A stretch of DNA of 64,000 nucleotides from Gardnerella vaginalis 1500E (GTDB taxonomy: Bacteria; Actinomycetota; Actinomycetes; Actinomycetales; Bifidobacteriaceae). Of this stretch, positions 34,025 to 43,257 are shown piece by piece. Within the stretch, counting starts at the first letter, position 1. Each line of letters opens with the position of its first letter. A program made the translations under genes and the position numbers. Below the pieces are notes generated by a model. The model did not search any database. It was not told the origin of the DNA and was given only the letters and a program-made list of their open reading frames with translations. Where the stretch lies: the NCBI RefSeq assembly GCF_000263595.1, contig NZ_ADES01000012.1, positions 39,968 through 103,967 of the forward strand. The letters are read 5' to 3'.

Positions 34025-35194
34025 TTAGTTGTTGTTTAGCCAGTTGACAACGGCTGTAAGCATTAGCCCCAGCCCAATTGGCATCATATTCTCGTCAAAA
34101 TTCACTCCAGGATTGTGGTGGCTAAAGTTGTTGTCCGGCAATTTGCAATTTACACTGAAATAGGCGGTTGGAACTTTTTCAGCCACAAGAGCCATATCTT
34201 CGCTTGCCATTATTTTTGTGTCAGGAATAAGTTCGCCATCAAAATCACTATTTTTTATATAGCCCACAATTTCTCTTGTGAATTCCGGATCTGAATAAAG
34301 GCTTGGAACTCCGGTGAAGAAGTCAAGATCGATTTCAGCTTTGGTTGAGATCTTTAATCCTTCAATAATTTCCAGCATTCTTGATTTTAATTTATTTCTA
34401 ACCTCCGGATTGTATGCGCGAAGTGTTCCTTGCATTTCTGCAAAAGCCGGAATAACATTTGAGTTTGAACCGGCACTTAGCATTCCAAAGGTCAATGTAC
34501 TCGTTTCTTGAGGTGGACATTCGCGGGCGATTAGCTCTAAGAAATTTGTGTAAATATTGACAGCTACATGTATCGGATCAATCGTAGTGTGAGGATATGC
34601 GCCATGGCCGCCTTTACCCTTAATTGTAATTTTGAAGTTATCTGAGCTTGTAGCAAAATAGCCTTCATTGTAACAAATTGAACCTGTTTCTCCGTCAAGA
34701 CCTGTGTGAAGTGCAAGGGCCCTATCCACCTGAGGATTTTCTAATACTCCGTTCTCAATCATCATTTTAGCTCCTGCAAAAATTTCTTCAGCAGGTTGGA
34801 ACATAAATTTTACTGCGCCTTTGAAATGTGCCTTTTCTTTTAATAGAGCTTTTGCAGCAGTTAAGGCAATAGAAGAATGGAGATCGTGGCCACAGGCGTG
34901 GGCAGTATTTCCGGTTGATGCAAAGGGCAAACCACTTTCTTCATTCATTGGAAGGGCATCCATGTCTGCCCTAATCATAATGCATTTTCCTTCACCTTTT
35001 TCACCTTGAATAAGGGTAGATAAACCGGATGTACCATATTCTTTTACTTCAAGACCAAGTTCTTCGAGCTCACCCTTTACATATGCCTTTGTTTTTGGTA
35101 AATCCAGTCCAACTTCAGGAATTTGATGCAAGGCTCTTCTTTTTTCAATTAGCTCACCTTTGTATTCTAAAGCTTCTTTAAAATAATCAGTCAT
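34025..35194 (-). CDS. M20-family amidohydrolase or peptidase
   Basis: A 389-residue metallohydrolase of the M20D group (N-acyl-amino-acid, hippurate or N-acetyl-diaminopimelate hydrolases). Metal ligands are visible in ACGHDLHSSIAL, FQPAEE and ALHTGLDGETG, and the His of HHNPGVNFDENMM closes the set. The dimerisation lid (GKGGHGAYPHTTIDPI) is intact. It would deacylate amino acids in the cytoplasm. Codon choice and smooth wording differ from the neighbouring core genes, and it is bracketed by B and A half-repeats, so recent gain from a Firmicute is likely. Confidence 0.85.
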   Translation of the reverse strand: MTDYFKEALEYKGELIEKRRALHQIPEVGLDLPKTKAYVKGELEELGLEVKEYGTSGLSTLIQGEKGEGKCIMIRADMDALPMNEESGLPFASTGNTAHACGHDLHSSIALTAAKALLKEKAHFKGAVKFMFQPAEEIFAGAKMMIENGVLENPQVDRALALHTGLDGETGSICYNEGYFATSSDNFKITIKGKGGHGAYPHTTIDPIHVAVNIYTNFLELIARECPPQETSTLTFGMLSAGSNSNVIPAFAEMQGTLRAYNPEVRNKLKSRMLEIIEGLKISTKAEIDLDFFTGVPSLYSDPEFTREIVGYIKNSDFDGELIPDTKIMASEDMALVAEKVPTAYFSVNCKLPDNNFSHHNPGVNFDENMMPIGLGLMLTAVVNWLNNN

Positions 35195-35283
35195 AATTCA
35201 TTCCGCCTTTTTCCCATCGCCTCGACTCGACCTGCACGGATATCTGCGTTTTTCGTAGTGCGATCCGGTGATGCTGCATTTTC

Positions 35284-35490
35284 TTATATGTCTTGCCGTA
35301 CACCTCTATCGTGCGAGCTTCCATCACAGGTTTTCTTTTTCCTAATAATGCCTGTAATCAATATACCAATTGATATTCCATATAATATACCAATTGCTAA
35401 ATCACTTATGTTAGATATTACATTTAAAACTATTGCCAAAACTAGAAATAACATTCCTATCAGTACATAATTATTTTTATTTAATTTCAT
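35284..35490 (-). CDS. Small two-helix membrane protein
   Basis: About 68 residues from the ATG at 35490 (GAGG about 11 bases ahead). It has two hydrophobic helices (YVLIGMLFLVLAIVLNVI and LAIGILYGISIGILITGII) and a charged tail. No family is known to me. It is on the same strand as the M20 gene, 90 bases upstream, and shares its repeat-bordered unit. The last residues after KKK may be altered by the junction. Confidence 0.55.
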   Translation of the reverse strand: MKLNKNNYVLIGMLFLVLAIVLNVISNISDLAIGILYGISIGILITGIIRKKKTCDGSSHDRGVRQDI

Positions 35491-35529
35491 CTTTTTAGCC
35501 TCACTCAAGTTCTAATTTGTTTTTAATAT

Positions 35530-35710
35530 ATAACCCTATTATGCCAAGAATACTCAAGTCTTTAAATTAGAACTTATCAAACTCAGCTTGACTTGCGAGA
35601 ACTCCTAGTATAGCTACACTTTTTTGAGTGCACACTATGGATATTTGGTGCACTTTTTAACGATAGGAAAAACTATCGTTAAAAGGTTTAAGATTGGCTT
35701 AATAGTTTGC
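35530..35710 (+). repeat. Extended A-type half-repeat, copy at 35.6 kb
   Basis: It repeats the 55-base TATGCCAAGAATACTCAAGT stretch of 32221 and carries the intact hairpin TTTTAACGATAG with CTATCGTTAAAA. It closes the M20 unit on the right; core genes resume after it. Confidence 0.8.
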
Positions 35711-35811
35711 TGAGCAATCTTACGCAATAATCAACATGCCACTAGTCTTACACCCACTCTCCATACGCGAATTTAATCTTTATATAATTAACTAAATCCC
35801 ATATTTATCAG

Positions 35812-36750
35812 CTAAAACCCTATATTTGTTAAAGTACCTTTATGCTGTTGAACCGCCACACCAACATTCCATATGATCACACCAACAATTGCCCACAACG
35901 CACCAACAACAAGAATCACAAGTATCGATACACCAACATTTACAGAACCATCAACTATACTACGAGATGCTTGAGTAACATGAGTTACTGGAATCACATA
36001 TAACACGTATTGCATCATCTTAGGAAATACGCTAATTGGAGCAATCACACCACAAACAATAGGAAGTATTGCACTAAGCGCGTTAGAAATAGTATAAACA
36101 TCATTCATCATCATGCTTATAGCAGCTATAGCGATACCAAATCCCGTAGAAACAACAGGAACAATAAGGAACAACAGCATCAACGCACTCATATTAATCA
36201 CAAAGAAAGCACTTGGGCTTACTACAAGCATTGTTATGAACAAAGTCACAGCATCACTCACTAAAGAAATAGTCACGAGCGCAATAATACGACCGAACCA
36301 TAATGGTAATGCAACTTTCGCGCTTGTAAGCACGAATGGTGTCGTGCCTTCAAAACGATCCCATGCTAGTGCTTCTGACACAGTCATACTTGTGGAAATA
36401 GAACACGCACCCATCACAGCAGCAAGAGTTGAAGCAATCAAACTATGATTAAAACCAGCGCTAGTCGCTACACTAGCTGCTCCATTGAATCCTCCGCTTA
36501 CAGCTCCAGCTAGAAAAACGTATAAGAACGTGGATAAAAGAGGCTCAATAATCATACGAATAACAGCAGTATTCCAACTATTTAAGCTAGGTATACTCTG
36601 TATACTCACTCTTGCACCAGTTCGTATACTAGATAACACGCTCACGTGACCATACTGTGAATATTGATTATATTGATGCAATCTAGCGCACTTACTATTT
36701 TGAATAATTTTATTTCGCATAGTTTCAACCTGATTATTATTTCGTATCAT
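35812..36750 (-). CDS. ABC-2 type transporter permease
   Basis: A 312-residue permease. About 75 N-terminal residues are polar, then six membrane helices follow in the ABC-2 pattern (SLNSWNTAVIRMIIEPLLST, TASTMTVSEALAWDRFEGTT-like central block, and ILPIVCGVIAPISVFPKMMQYV before helix 5). It overlaps the second permease gene by 4 bases (ATGA). With that permease and the ATPase upstream it forms a three-gene exporter operon. Substrate unknown; DrrAB-type pumps are the nearest class. Confidence 0.8.
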   Translation of the reverse strand: MIRNNNQVETMRNKIIQNSKCARLHQYNQYSQYGHVSVLSSIRTGARVSIQSIPSLNSWNTAVIRMIIEPLLSTFLYVFLAGAVSGGFNGAASVATSAGFNHSLIASTLAAVMGACSISTSMTVSEALAWDRFEGTTPFVLTSAKVALPLWFGRIIALVTISLVSDAVTLFITMLVVSPSAFFVINMSALMLLFLIVPVVSTGFGIAIAAISMMMNDVYTISNALSAILPIVCGVIAPISVFPKMMQYVLYVIPVTHVTQASRSIVDGSVNVGVSILVILVVGALWAIVGVIIWNVGVAVQQHKGTLTNIGF

Positions 36751-37526
36751 ATTATGTTCAAACTTCCATTAAGCGTTGCAAGTCGAATAGCATGACGTAA
36801 CATAAAACCTGCAATAACAAGCAGAACGCTGGATAATACAACACATAACACAATTGCTAACACAGTAGTAGCATTAAACGCTTGCGCATGAGACACCCAC
36901 ACTGCAGACGTAAGCGGATGAATAAACGCAATAATGCGAGCAGGCAATGGCATTGATTCTACAGGGATCACTATTCCACAAAGCATCCATACAGGAATTA
37001 AAATCAAACCTTCATAAACTGTAGCTTTACGGCATAATACAAAAATTCCAGATAATAATGCAGCAGAAGCTACGCAAGCAAGCATAGAAAGTAAGTATCC
37101 AACTAGCTGCGTGAATGTTATCATAAAGAACCCATGGCAGAAAACAGCCACTGTAATAATCGCAAGCGGCATACCAATGCACCCAAGTAAAGCTGCGGAT
37201 CCTACAATAGGAAGAAACACTGCAGAAGGTGAGATAACACTTAAAGTTAAATATTGTAATGTTCCTAAATAACGCTGGTATCCAATAATTCCAACAGCAG
37301 TAGTTGTAGCAGACCATAATCCAGCTATAGAAGAATCAACCCAAATATTATTAAGACAATTAGCACAATTATGAGAAAAACCATAGTAGGCAACAATTTT
37401 CATCAACGCAAAACATACTGGAGCAAGTATCGCATTTTGCAAGAAAAACGTTGTTTTCGCTAAGCTTTTAAGCTGAAACCACATGCCACGAATCACAGAA
37501 GCGTATGAATGAGTAGAAGTATTCAT
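36747..37526 (-). CDS. ABC-2 type transporter permease
   Basis: A 259-residue permease with six helices, the second subunit of the exporter. The pre-helix-5 block LILIPVWMLCGIVIPVESMP is typical of ABC-2 permeases. TAGGAGG lies ahead of the ATG at 37526, 10 bases after the ATPase gene's stop. It overlaps the downstream permease by 4 bases. Confidence 0.8.
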   Translation of the reverse strand: MNTSTHSYASVIRGMWFQLKSLAKTTFFLQNAILAPVCFALMKIVAYYGFSHNCANCLNNIWVDSSIAGLWSATTTAVGIIGYQRYLGTLQYLTLSVISPSAVFLPIVGSAALLGCIGMPLAIITVAVFCHGFFMITFTQLVGYLLSMLACVASAALLSGIFVLCRKATVYEGLILIPVWMLCGIVIPVESMPLPARIIAFIHPLTSAVWVSHAQAFNATTVLAIVLCVVLSSVLLVIAGFMLRHAIRLATLNGSLNII

Positions 37527-37536
37527 ATTAAGCCTC

Positions 37537-38646
37537 CTACTTACTTAATGGGAGTGAGGACGGCGAAGAAGACAGCGTAACAGCAGAAGTAGAAGTAGAA
37601 GTATTTGACGCAGAAATATTATCATTTTGCACAATAGCAAGATACGTTTCTTCCAAACTTGCAGCACGATCACCTAAACGCGTAATCCCATCAACAGAAA
37701 TTTTAATATTTCGTTCTTGAGATAATGTTTTACTCCACGCGATAGTAATATTTAACACTCCGTGTGATTCAAAAACATCACACCACAACACTCCATCAAG
37801 TTTTTGCAATTCTTCCTTAACACTAGGAGTTCCGCTTGATGCTTCACCGTCATACGCGTACATTGTTACATGATCAATATGCTGCAAAGAAGCCAACTGC
37901 TGCACACTTCCCTGAGCGATAATATTACCGTGATTTATTACAGCAACAGTATCAGCTAATTTTTCAGCCTCACTCATCTCATGCGTAGTTAGCAAAATCG
38001 CTATTCCTTGATCTCGTAAAGCATGAATAATTTCACGTACTTTCCTAGCATTTTCAGGATCCAAACCAGTGGTAGGCTCATCTAAAAGCATAAGATCCGT
38101 TCTAGCAACCAGCGATCGAGCAATATGTAATCGCTGCCACATTCCCCTTGAAAAAGTTTGAACAGCATCATGAGCTTTATCAAGTAAATCAACTTGCTCA
38201 AGAGCATCGTGAATACGCTTTCCTTGCTCCCTATATGGAACAGCGGAAAGATCCGCAAAATAACGAAGATTATCTAATGCACTTAACTTTTGATAAAATC
38301 CTCGCTCACCTCCAAGAAGTAACGACACGTGCTTACGTGCTTCTCGAGGATTACTCACAGCATCAATACTGGCAATACGAACACTACCACTATCAGGAGC
38401 TAACAACGTGCCAACAATTTTCACGGTAGTTGTTTTACCTGCACCATTAGGGCCAAGCAAGCAAAATATTTCACCAGAATGAATATCAAAAGATACGTTA
38501 TGTAAAACTTGGCGAGTTGTTTTCTTACGACCGAATCCACGAGAATAAGATCTTGTTATATTATCAATACGCAATATTAAGTTGCTAGATGACTGCTTAT
38601 TATTGTTATCGCGACTATTAGTTGCATTTTCTATATTATTATTCAT
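37537..38646 (-). CDS. ABC transporter ATP-binding protein (DrrA-like)
   Basis: A 369-residue ATPase. The N-terminus is Asn-rich, then Walker A is GPNGAGKTTT (near residue 70), the signature FSRGMWQRLHIARSL, Walker B LMLLDEPTTGLD and the switch His in LLTTHEMSEAEKLADT. The C-terminal 90 residues form the extra domain common in DrrA/CcmA-like exporters, with a Ser/Thr-rich tail. It is the first gene of the operon with the two permeases. No good ribosome site is seen before the ATG. Confidence 0.88.
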   Translation of the reverse strand: MNNNIENATNSRDNNNKQSSSNLILRIDNITRSYSRGFGRKKTTRQVLHNVSFDIHSGEIFCLLGPNGAGKTTTVKIVGTLLAPDSGSVRIASIDAVSNPREARKHVSLLLGGERGFYQKLSALDNLRYFADLSAVPYREQGKRIHDALEQVDLLDKAHDAVQTFSRGMWQRLHIARSLVARTDLMLLDEPTTGLDPENARKVREIIHALRDQGIAILLTTHEMSEAEKLADTVAVINHGNIIAQGSVQQLASLQHIDHVTMYAYDGEASSGTPSVKEELQKLDGVLWCDVFESHGVLNITIAWSKTLSQERNIKISVDGITRLGDRAASLEETYLAIVQNDNISASNTSTSTSAVTLSSSPSSLPLSK

Positions 38647-39096
38647 TATTATTGCTTCGTTCTTACGTGTTATTAAAGCTTAATTCTTACTTTTATTAAA
38701 CCTTAATTCTTACTGTTATTGAATAAATTTCAACAATGAAAATCAGTTAGTCAGATAAGAAAAGATAACGCTTGCTTACAAGAACGATAAGAACACGCAA
38801 AAACATGCAAAAAACGTGCAAAAACCACAGAAAAACCAGCGCGCATGTGCAAACATAATGACAAAACATCATGTGCAATGCGTGTTTAATACTGCTAAAG
38901 AATATGTATCTTAAGCTGTTTTATGTGCTTTTATATGCCTTTCAAACCGTTCTTAAGACTAGCTATCATTTGGGCAGTCATAGCGCAACACCTCATAAAC
39001 TTAAATGTGCTTTACGTGGAAAATTATATGAGCATTCCGCAAAAAACTCAAATATAAGCAATCACAAAACATTTGTTTAACATTTGCAAAATATTA
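38647..39096. other. Intergenic, probably promoter of the ABC operon; nothing else seen
   Basis: It holds direct repeats TTAATTCTTACT near 38680-38715 and several GCAAAAAC units near 38798-38830. No coding sequence is supported. Confidence 0.4.
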
Positions 39097-39546
39097 CTAT
39101 TTCTTCTTATAACCTATAGCAACATTACCTGTTTTATTAATCCCTGGTATTTTAAGAACACAAGAGCTTGACTTACAAGAGCCTGGCTTGTCTTTTAAAT
39201 CAAATTTCCCAACTAAAAATAAAGCTTTAAGTCCTGAACTAGGCAAATTAAACTGTGAGTCAACTAATTTGATGGGCTTATCTCCAAGAGTGACTTTAGA
39301 CAAATCATAATGAGAATCCAGAATATCTCGTGACACAAAGAGATACAACTCATCTTTGTTCATATAGTTTTCTGGTATACGAAACTCTTCCCGAGACACC
39401 GCTACTGTTTCCCAATGATACGACGCAAGCTCCGCCTTCTCATCATCGTCGGAACATCCAGCAAGAGAAAAGAGAGAACCTAGCAGCAGAAGCATAACAA
39501 GACAACTTTGAAAAATGTTTTTACAAAAAATAGTTTTACTTCTCAT
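39097..39546 (-). CDS. Lipoprotein, paralogue 1 of 3
   Basis: About 149 residues from the ATG at 39546 (AAGGAGG upstream). The signal peptide ends in SLAGC, a lipobox. The mature part is 120 residues with SREEFRIPENYMNKDELYLF and VTLGDKPIKLVDSQFNLPSS and ends in a basic tail. No known domain. Two paralogues exist: intact at 45755 and truncated at 53953. This copy has a small extra CK.SSC insertion. It sits directly downstream of fic in a block duplicated at 45.8-46.6 kb. Confidence 0.8.
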   Translation of the reverse strand: MRSKTIFCKNIFQSCLVMLLLLGSLFSLAGCSDDDEKAELASYHWETVAVSREEFRIPENYMNKDELYLFVSRDILDSHYDLSKVTLGDKPIKLVDSQFNLPSSGLKALFLVGKFDLKDKPGSCKSSSCVLKIPGINKTGNVAIGYKKK

Positions 39547-39664
39547 AACACTACTAGCCTCCTTTTCGTTAACACCACTTTGTATCAAATGATTATAAAA
39601 CAGATTATTAAGTAAACAAGATCTCCTATTCGCTCTGATTACTGTAATAATCTTAATAAATATC

Positions 39665-39797
39665 CTATTTTTTTATTAATTTGTCTAGACTATCGACACT
39701 AATTTCTTCATTTACTAGCAAACTATAATTTTCATAAACAGCAAGATTCGAAGAAACAGAAGAACCAACATAATCACGCGGTTTAATGCCTCCAACA
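39665..39797 (-). other. Open frame after fic, possible lost C-terminus
   Basis: In the frame one base off the fic end, 44 codons read NIVGGIKPRDYVGSSVSSNL and on to SVDSLDKLIKK before a TAG at 39665. The same open stretch is conserved at 46309-46441. It may be an ancestral Fic tail or a separate short peptide. Confidence 0.4.
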
Positions 39798-40754
39798 ATA
39801 TTCCCTCATAAACGAAGCAATCACCTGCAAATCTTCACCCTCATAATACTCAACAAGCAACTTCTTAAACTCAGGAACCTTATTTTCTGGAATAACCAAC
39901 AAGCCTTTACCGTGAGAAATCAAATAATGATTCGCAAAAATCACAGAAGCCCTCTTATTCCCATCTAAAAATATCTGCGACTTCATACAATAAACGCATA
40001 ATTCAATCGCAATATCAATAGGCTCTTTCCTTCCAACTCTACCTTCAACATTCTCACTATCTTCCTCACTTTCAACAATATTCCTTATTTTTTCTTTAAC
40101 ATCTATTTCATTAGGAATAGGCGGAATATAAGTAGATCCACCAATCGCAACAGGAACACCCCTAATACGACCGCCGTCTAAGAAAAAACCCTCATTAACA
40201 AGCTTCGCTATATGACTGAGCATGTAATAATCAGACCTGCTTAATACAACATCCTCGTCTAAAATAAACTCCCAAGCATGCTTCAAATTCAAGATTTTTT
40301 GAACGTCACTCGCAGAAACACCAAACACTTTCCCGTTATCTATAATCTCTTCAGTTTGAGGAAAAGTAGTAGCAACACCTTCCAAAACCGCCTGATCGTA
40401 AATATTCGCCTTTAAGTTAGCCCTTGCAAAAGCAATATTGTTCACCAAATCAGCAGATAACTCACTATTAGAATATCCGGCATTCGCAAGCTGCCTTACT
40501 ACAGCGCGAAGTTCCTTACGCAATTGCCTAGATTCACTTGCATTGCGAAGAAGAAGATTATACAAATCGTCCGAATACACACCAACATACGTGGACGTCA
40601 ACTTTCCCGAAACACGCTTTCTGGTGTATAAATATTTACCATCTCCACGATTTTTGATTTCAGGAGTACCATCATACGCAAGCAAACTCAAGCGAGCATT
40701 AATATCAGCCTTTTTTCTAAGCAATTCTTGCACATCATCATATTTTGCAGCCAT
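39783..40754 (-). CDS. Fic-family protein with variant active-site motif
   Basis: About 323 residues; the ATG at 40754 has AAGGAG 8 bases ahead. An N-terminal helical region is followed by the Fic core, whose motif reads SQIFLDGNKRAS: Gln stands where the catalytic His of HPFxxGN(G/K)R lies, while the Pro is also replaced. FicD-type proteins modify targets with AMP; without the His this copy may be inactive or have a changed role. The C-terminus appears shortened by a one-base shift. GGGAAC...GTTCCCC motifs upstream may be its operators. A truncated copy of its end is at 46427. Confidence 0.8.
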   Translation of the reverse strand: MAAKYDDVQELLRKKADINARLSLLAYDGTPEIKNRGDGKYLYTRKRVSGKLTSTYVGVYSDDLYNLLLRNASESRQLRKELRAVVRQLANAGYSNSELSADLVNNIAFARANLKANIYDQAVLEGVATTFPQTEEIIDNGKVFGVSASDVQKILNLKHAWEFILDEDVVLSRSDYYMLSHIAKLVNEGFFLDGGRIRGVPVAIGGSTYIPPIPNEIDVKEKIRNIVESEEDSENVEGRVGRKEPIDIAIELCVYCMKSQIFLDGNKRASVIFANHYLISHGKGLLVIPENKVPEFKKLLVEYYEGEDLQVIASFMREYCWRH

Positions 40755-40778
40755 CTTCACACTCCTTTTTCACATAAA

Positions 40779-40875
40779 TTGGGGAACATTTACTTAAATA
40801 AAATACCGTTTTGTTCCCCAATAATCAATAATGTAGGGAACTTTTTTACAATTTTTACACCGTTTTGTTCCCCAA
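40779..40875. promoter_or_regulatory. Two GGGAAC...GTTCCCC inverted motifs upstream of fic
   Basis: One pair spans 40779-40821 (TTGGGGAAC with GTTCCCCAA), the second 40836-40875 (GGGAAC with GTTCCCCAA, 25 bases apart). They lie between fic and the next gene on the same strand. Confidence 0.6.
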
Positions 40876-40966
40876 AATATAAGCAACTAGAGCACACAAT
40901 TATGGATGCTACTATCTAGTAATCTTCCGATAGTCTTATATTCCTACATATAACCAATCAACCCTA

Positions 40967-42250
40967 CTACCAATATGACCTACTGCTCTTTGCAATTAGC
41001 CCAGTGCTATATTCATAAGTATAGGTGTTCTGCATACAAGCATCACTCGGCGACCAGCTTCCATCTGAAGATTTTGAAGCCTTAAACAGAATATAAAGAC
41101 CACATTTTCCATCCTGAGAGTCCCTGTTATACTGCAGATAGGTAATGTCCGAACGGCTTTCACTCAGAACAAAATACATATCCCCCTTGGCGGTATAGTT
41201 CTCCTTGAACGCAAAGCCTTTCGCCGCAAAATACTTATCAAATATCTTAATCGCTGCATTTCTTTCCCTCTTTGATTCTAAATCACGCTCAGCGGCATCA
41301 TGCAAATCGTAATTTTTATCTGGCTCTTCAGCCTTTAATCTTGCATCTTTTAATCTTGTATCTTTCCTGTTATTACGATCAATTCTACTACACCACTCAG
41401 ATTCACTTATTTTTGGATCAGTATCACTTGAATCTTTCATTGGCCGAAGATACTTAAGGAAAAATGGGCCTTCAGACTTATAAAGATAATACTCAAAAGG
41501 AGCATACATATCATCCACGTGCTCTGTGTACGTACCATTATCATTTTGTTTCACAGAATATCTGCCAACAATAAACAAAACGTCAAAAAATCCAAGACCT
41601 AAGATAATCAGCACACAAAGCAGAACATGTAGACAACGAAGTACAATTCTTATACCTATCTTCCGTACGAGTGAGATAAGATAAAGATTATAGAAGACAC
41701 ATACAAGAGAAATCGTAATCATCCAAACAACTGGCATTGCCGCGCATATAACATACGCCCAAGTCTGCAAAAGCCACTGATTTGGAAGACGTACCGCAGT
41801 TATTCCAAAGAATGCAGTTAGAATACCACTTAACACAAAAAAGCAACAAAGAATCAGCGAGATTCTACCCTTCCACCGTTGCTTGCCATAGCTAAGAAAA
41901 GATTTATTACGCTCTACATTTGCACTCCTAAAACGACTATGTATATTGCGCTGCCAAATAACACAAATAACCCAAATAAGAGAAACTACAACAAGAAGCA
42001 GAATTGCAAAACAATAAGTGATCCATCCAAAAAGCTGTAGCTTATTGAACGCCATAAAAACAGTTCCAATAATCATTAAGATGGAAAAGATTTCCGCACT
42101 CGGCTGCAAAACCTTATACTTGGATGATCCCTTATTTGCACTGCGAAGGTTTTCACATATTTGCTCATGTGATTCACAATATAGAGGATTTTTCTCATCT
42201 GTAGGAGTATGTTCCTGCTTTTCTTTCTCTTTCGTCGACGAATCTAACAT
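40967..42250 (-). CDS. Membrane protein with extracytoplasmic domain, unknown
   Basis: A 427-residue protein. A polar N-terminus (50 residues) precedes five predicted membrane helices between residues 52 and 225. A hydrophilic domain of about 200 residues follows, with a charged coil (KNYDLHDAAERDLESKRERN) and a beta-rich end (YFVLSESRSDITYLQYNR). No family is recognised. It stands alone, with a relBE remnant upstream. Confidence 0.6.
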   Translation of the reverse strand: MLDSSTKEKEKQEHTPTDEKNPLYCESHEQICENLRSANKGSSKYKVLQPSAEIFSILMIIGTVFMAFNKLQLFGWITYCFAILLLVVVSLIWVICVIWQRNIHSRFRSANVERNKSFLSYGKQRWKGRISLILCCFFVLSGILTAFFGITAVRLPNQWLLQTWAYVICAAMPVVWMITISLVCVFYNLYLISLVRKIGIRIVLRCLHVLLCVLIILGLGFFDVLFIVGRYSVKQNDNGTYTEHVDDMYAPFEYYLYKSEGPFFLKYLRPMKDSSDTDPKISESEWCSRIDRNNRKDTRLKDARLKAEEPDKNYDLHDAAERDLESKRERNAAIKIFDKYFAAKGFAFKENYTAKGDMYFVLSESRSDITYLQYNRDSQDGKCGLYILFKASKSSDGSWSPSDACMQNTYTYEYSTGLIAKSSRSYW

Positions 42251-42305
42251 TTTTCTATCCCTACATTCTGTTTCCTATATTGCGCTTACGATTTACAATT
42301 GTTCT

Positions 42306-42411
42306 AATTATTCCAGTTGCTTAGCCTGGTCTCTTCTAGCGTAAATAATCGCGAGTATTTGAACTTCTTTTCTACTCTCATCAAAGCATTAAACGTTTTC
42401 TCATCCATATA
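42306..42411 (-). pseudogene. relB-relE fusion scar
   Basis: A fragment of relB (MDEKTFNALM) runs straight into relE sequence (SRKEVQILAIIYARRDQAKQ) in another frame, joined at ATGAGAG, which occurs at both sites in the intact copy. It is a deletion product of a relBE locus like the one at 45177-45624. Confidence 0.75.
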
Positions 42412-42750
42412 AGCAAGCATATTCGATACGCAATATTAAATATATTAAAGACGCTACTTCTATACGAACCAATACTTATGACACATCAAATCGTCAAAAT
42501 TTCTCTGAACTTTATGTCATGCTCATAAAAGCAAACAAAATCTCGCTTATCACACCTACGCTGCCTTAGTGAAAACGGTACAGTATTTACCCAAGCTCCT
42601 TAAACCCCGTCTGCCAATGACCGCTAGATTTTAATCGGATATGATTATCCCAACTTTCCAAGTAAGATAAATTAACGTAAAATGAGTGAAAAATAGTCTG
42701 TCTATGACAGTAGGCATCCACTTGACTATATAAATTTAAGGAGGTTAGTT
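42412..42750. other. No gene recognised
   Basis: Nothing coding or repeated is evident. TTGACT at 42722 may belong to a promoter for the next gene. Confidence 0.4.
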
Positions 42751-43161
42751 ATGAAGAAATCTGTATATCAAGCTATACGATTATTCCTTTTTTCATTATT
42801 ACTCCCTCTTTTAGGACTTATTATCAATTCTCTTAAATCACTCGATTGGGAAATTGTTTATGACTCACCCTTTTTACTCATTGTTATAGCTCATGCACTT
42901 GGTTTAACAAAAATTCTTCTTTACTCGATTGTTGTCAATCAAAAAACACTCGAAAACTTAGGAGTTTGTAAAACCATCGCTATCGCGCTTATCGCCCCTG
43001 CTATTGATTTATTGATATTACAAGAGTCTCCTCGGCAATTGGGTAGTAGCTGGACTTGCACGTACATTACATTTTTTATTACTCTTGAATGTATCCCAAC
43101 TATAATTCCAATCATTGTTAAAGAGTTTTTACGAAGAAGAAACCAAAAGCACAAAGCCTAA
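42751..43161 (+). CDS. Small integral membrane protein
   Basis: A 136-residue protein with four hydrophobic segments, the first beginning IRLFLFSLLLPLLGLIINSL. The ribosome site AAGGAGG is strong and well placed. A basic tail (RRRNQKHKA) suggests a cytoplasmic C-terminus. No homologue is recognised. It is one of few plus-strand genes in this part and appears monocistronic. Confidence 0.65.
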   Translation: MKKSVYQAIRLFLFSLLLPLLGLIINSLKSLDWEIVYDSPFLLIVIAHALGLTKILLYSIVVNQKTLENLGVCKTIAIALIAPAIDLLILQESPRQLGSSWTCTYITFFITLECIPTIIPIIVKEFLRRRNQKHKA

Positions 43162-43257
43162 AATACACCCACCTAATCAGACCTTAACATCAACACAACG
43201 CTTTCGACGTACGTAGAGCCCTTTGCTCAAAGAAGAAGAAAACAGTTTTATAAAATC

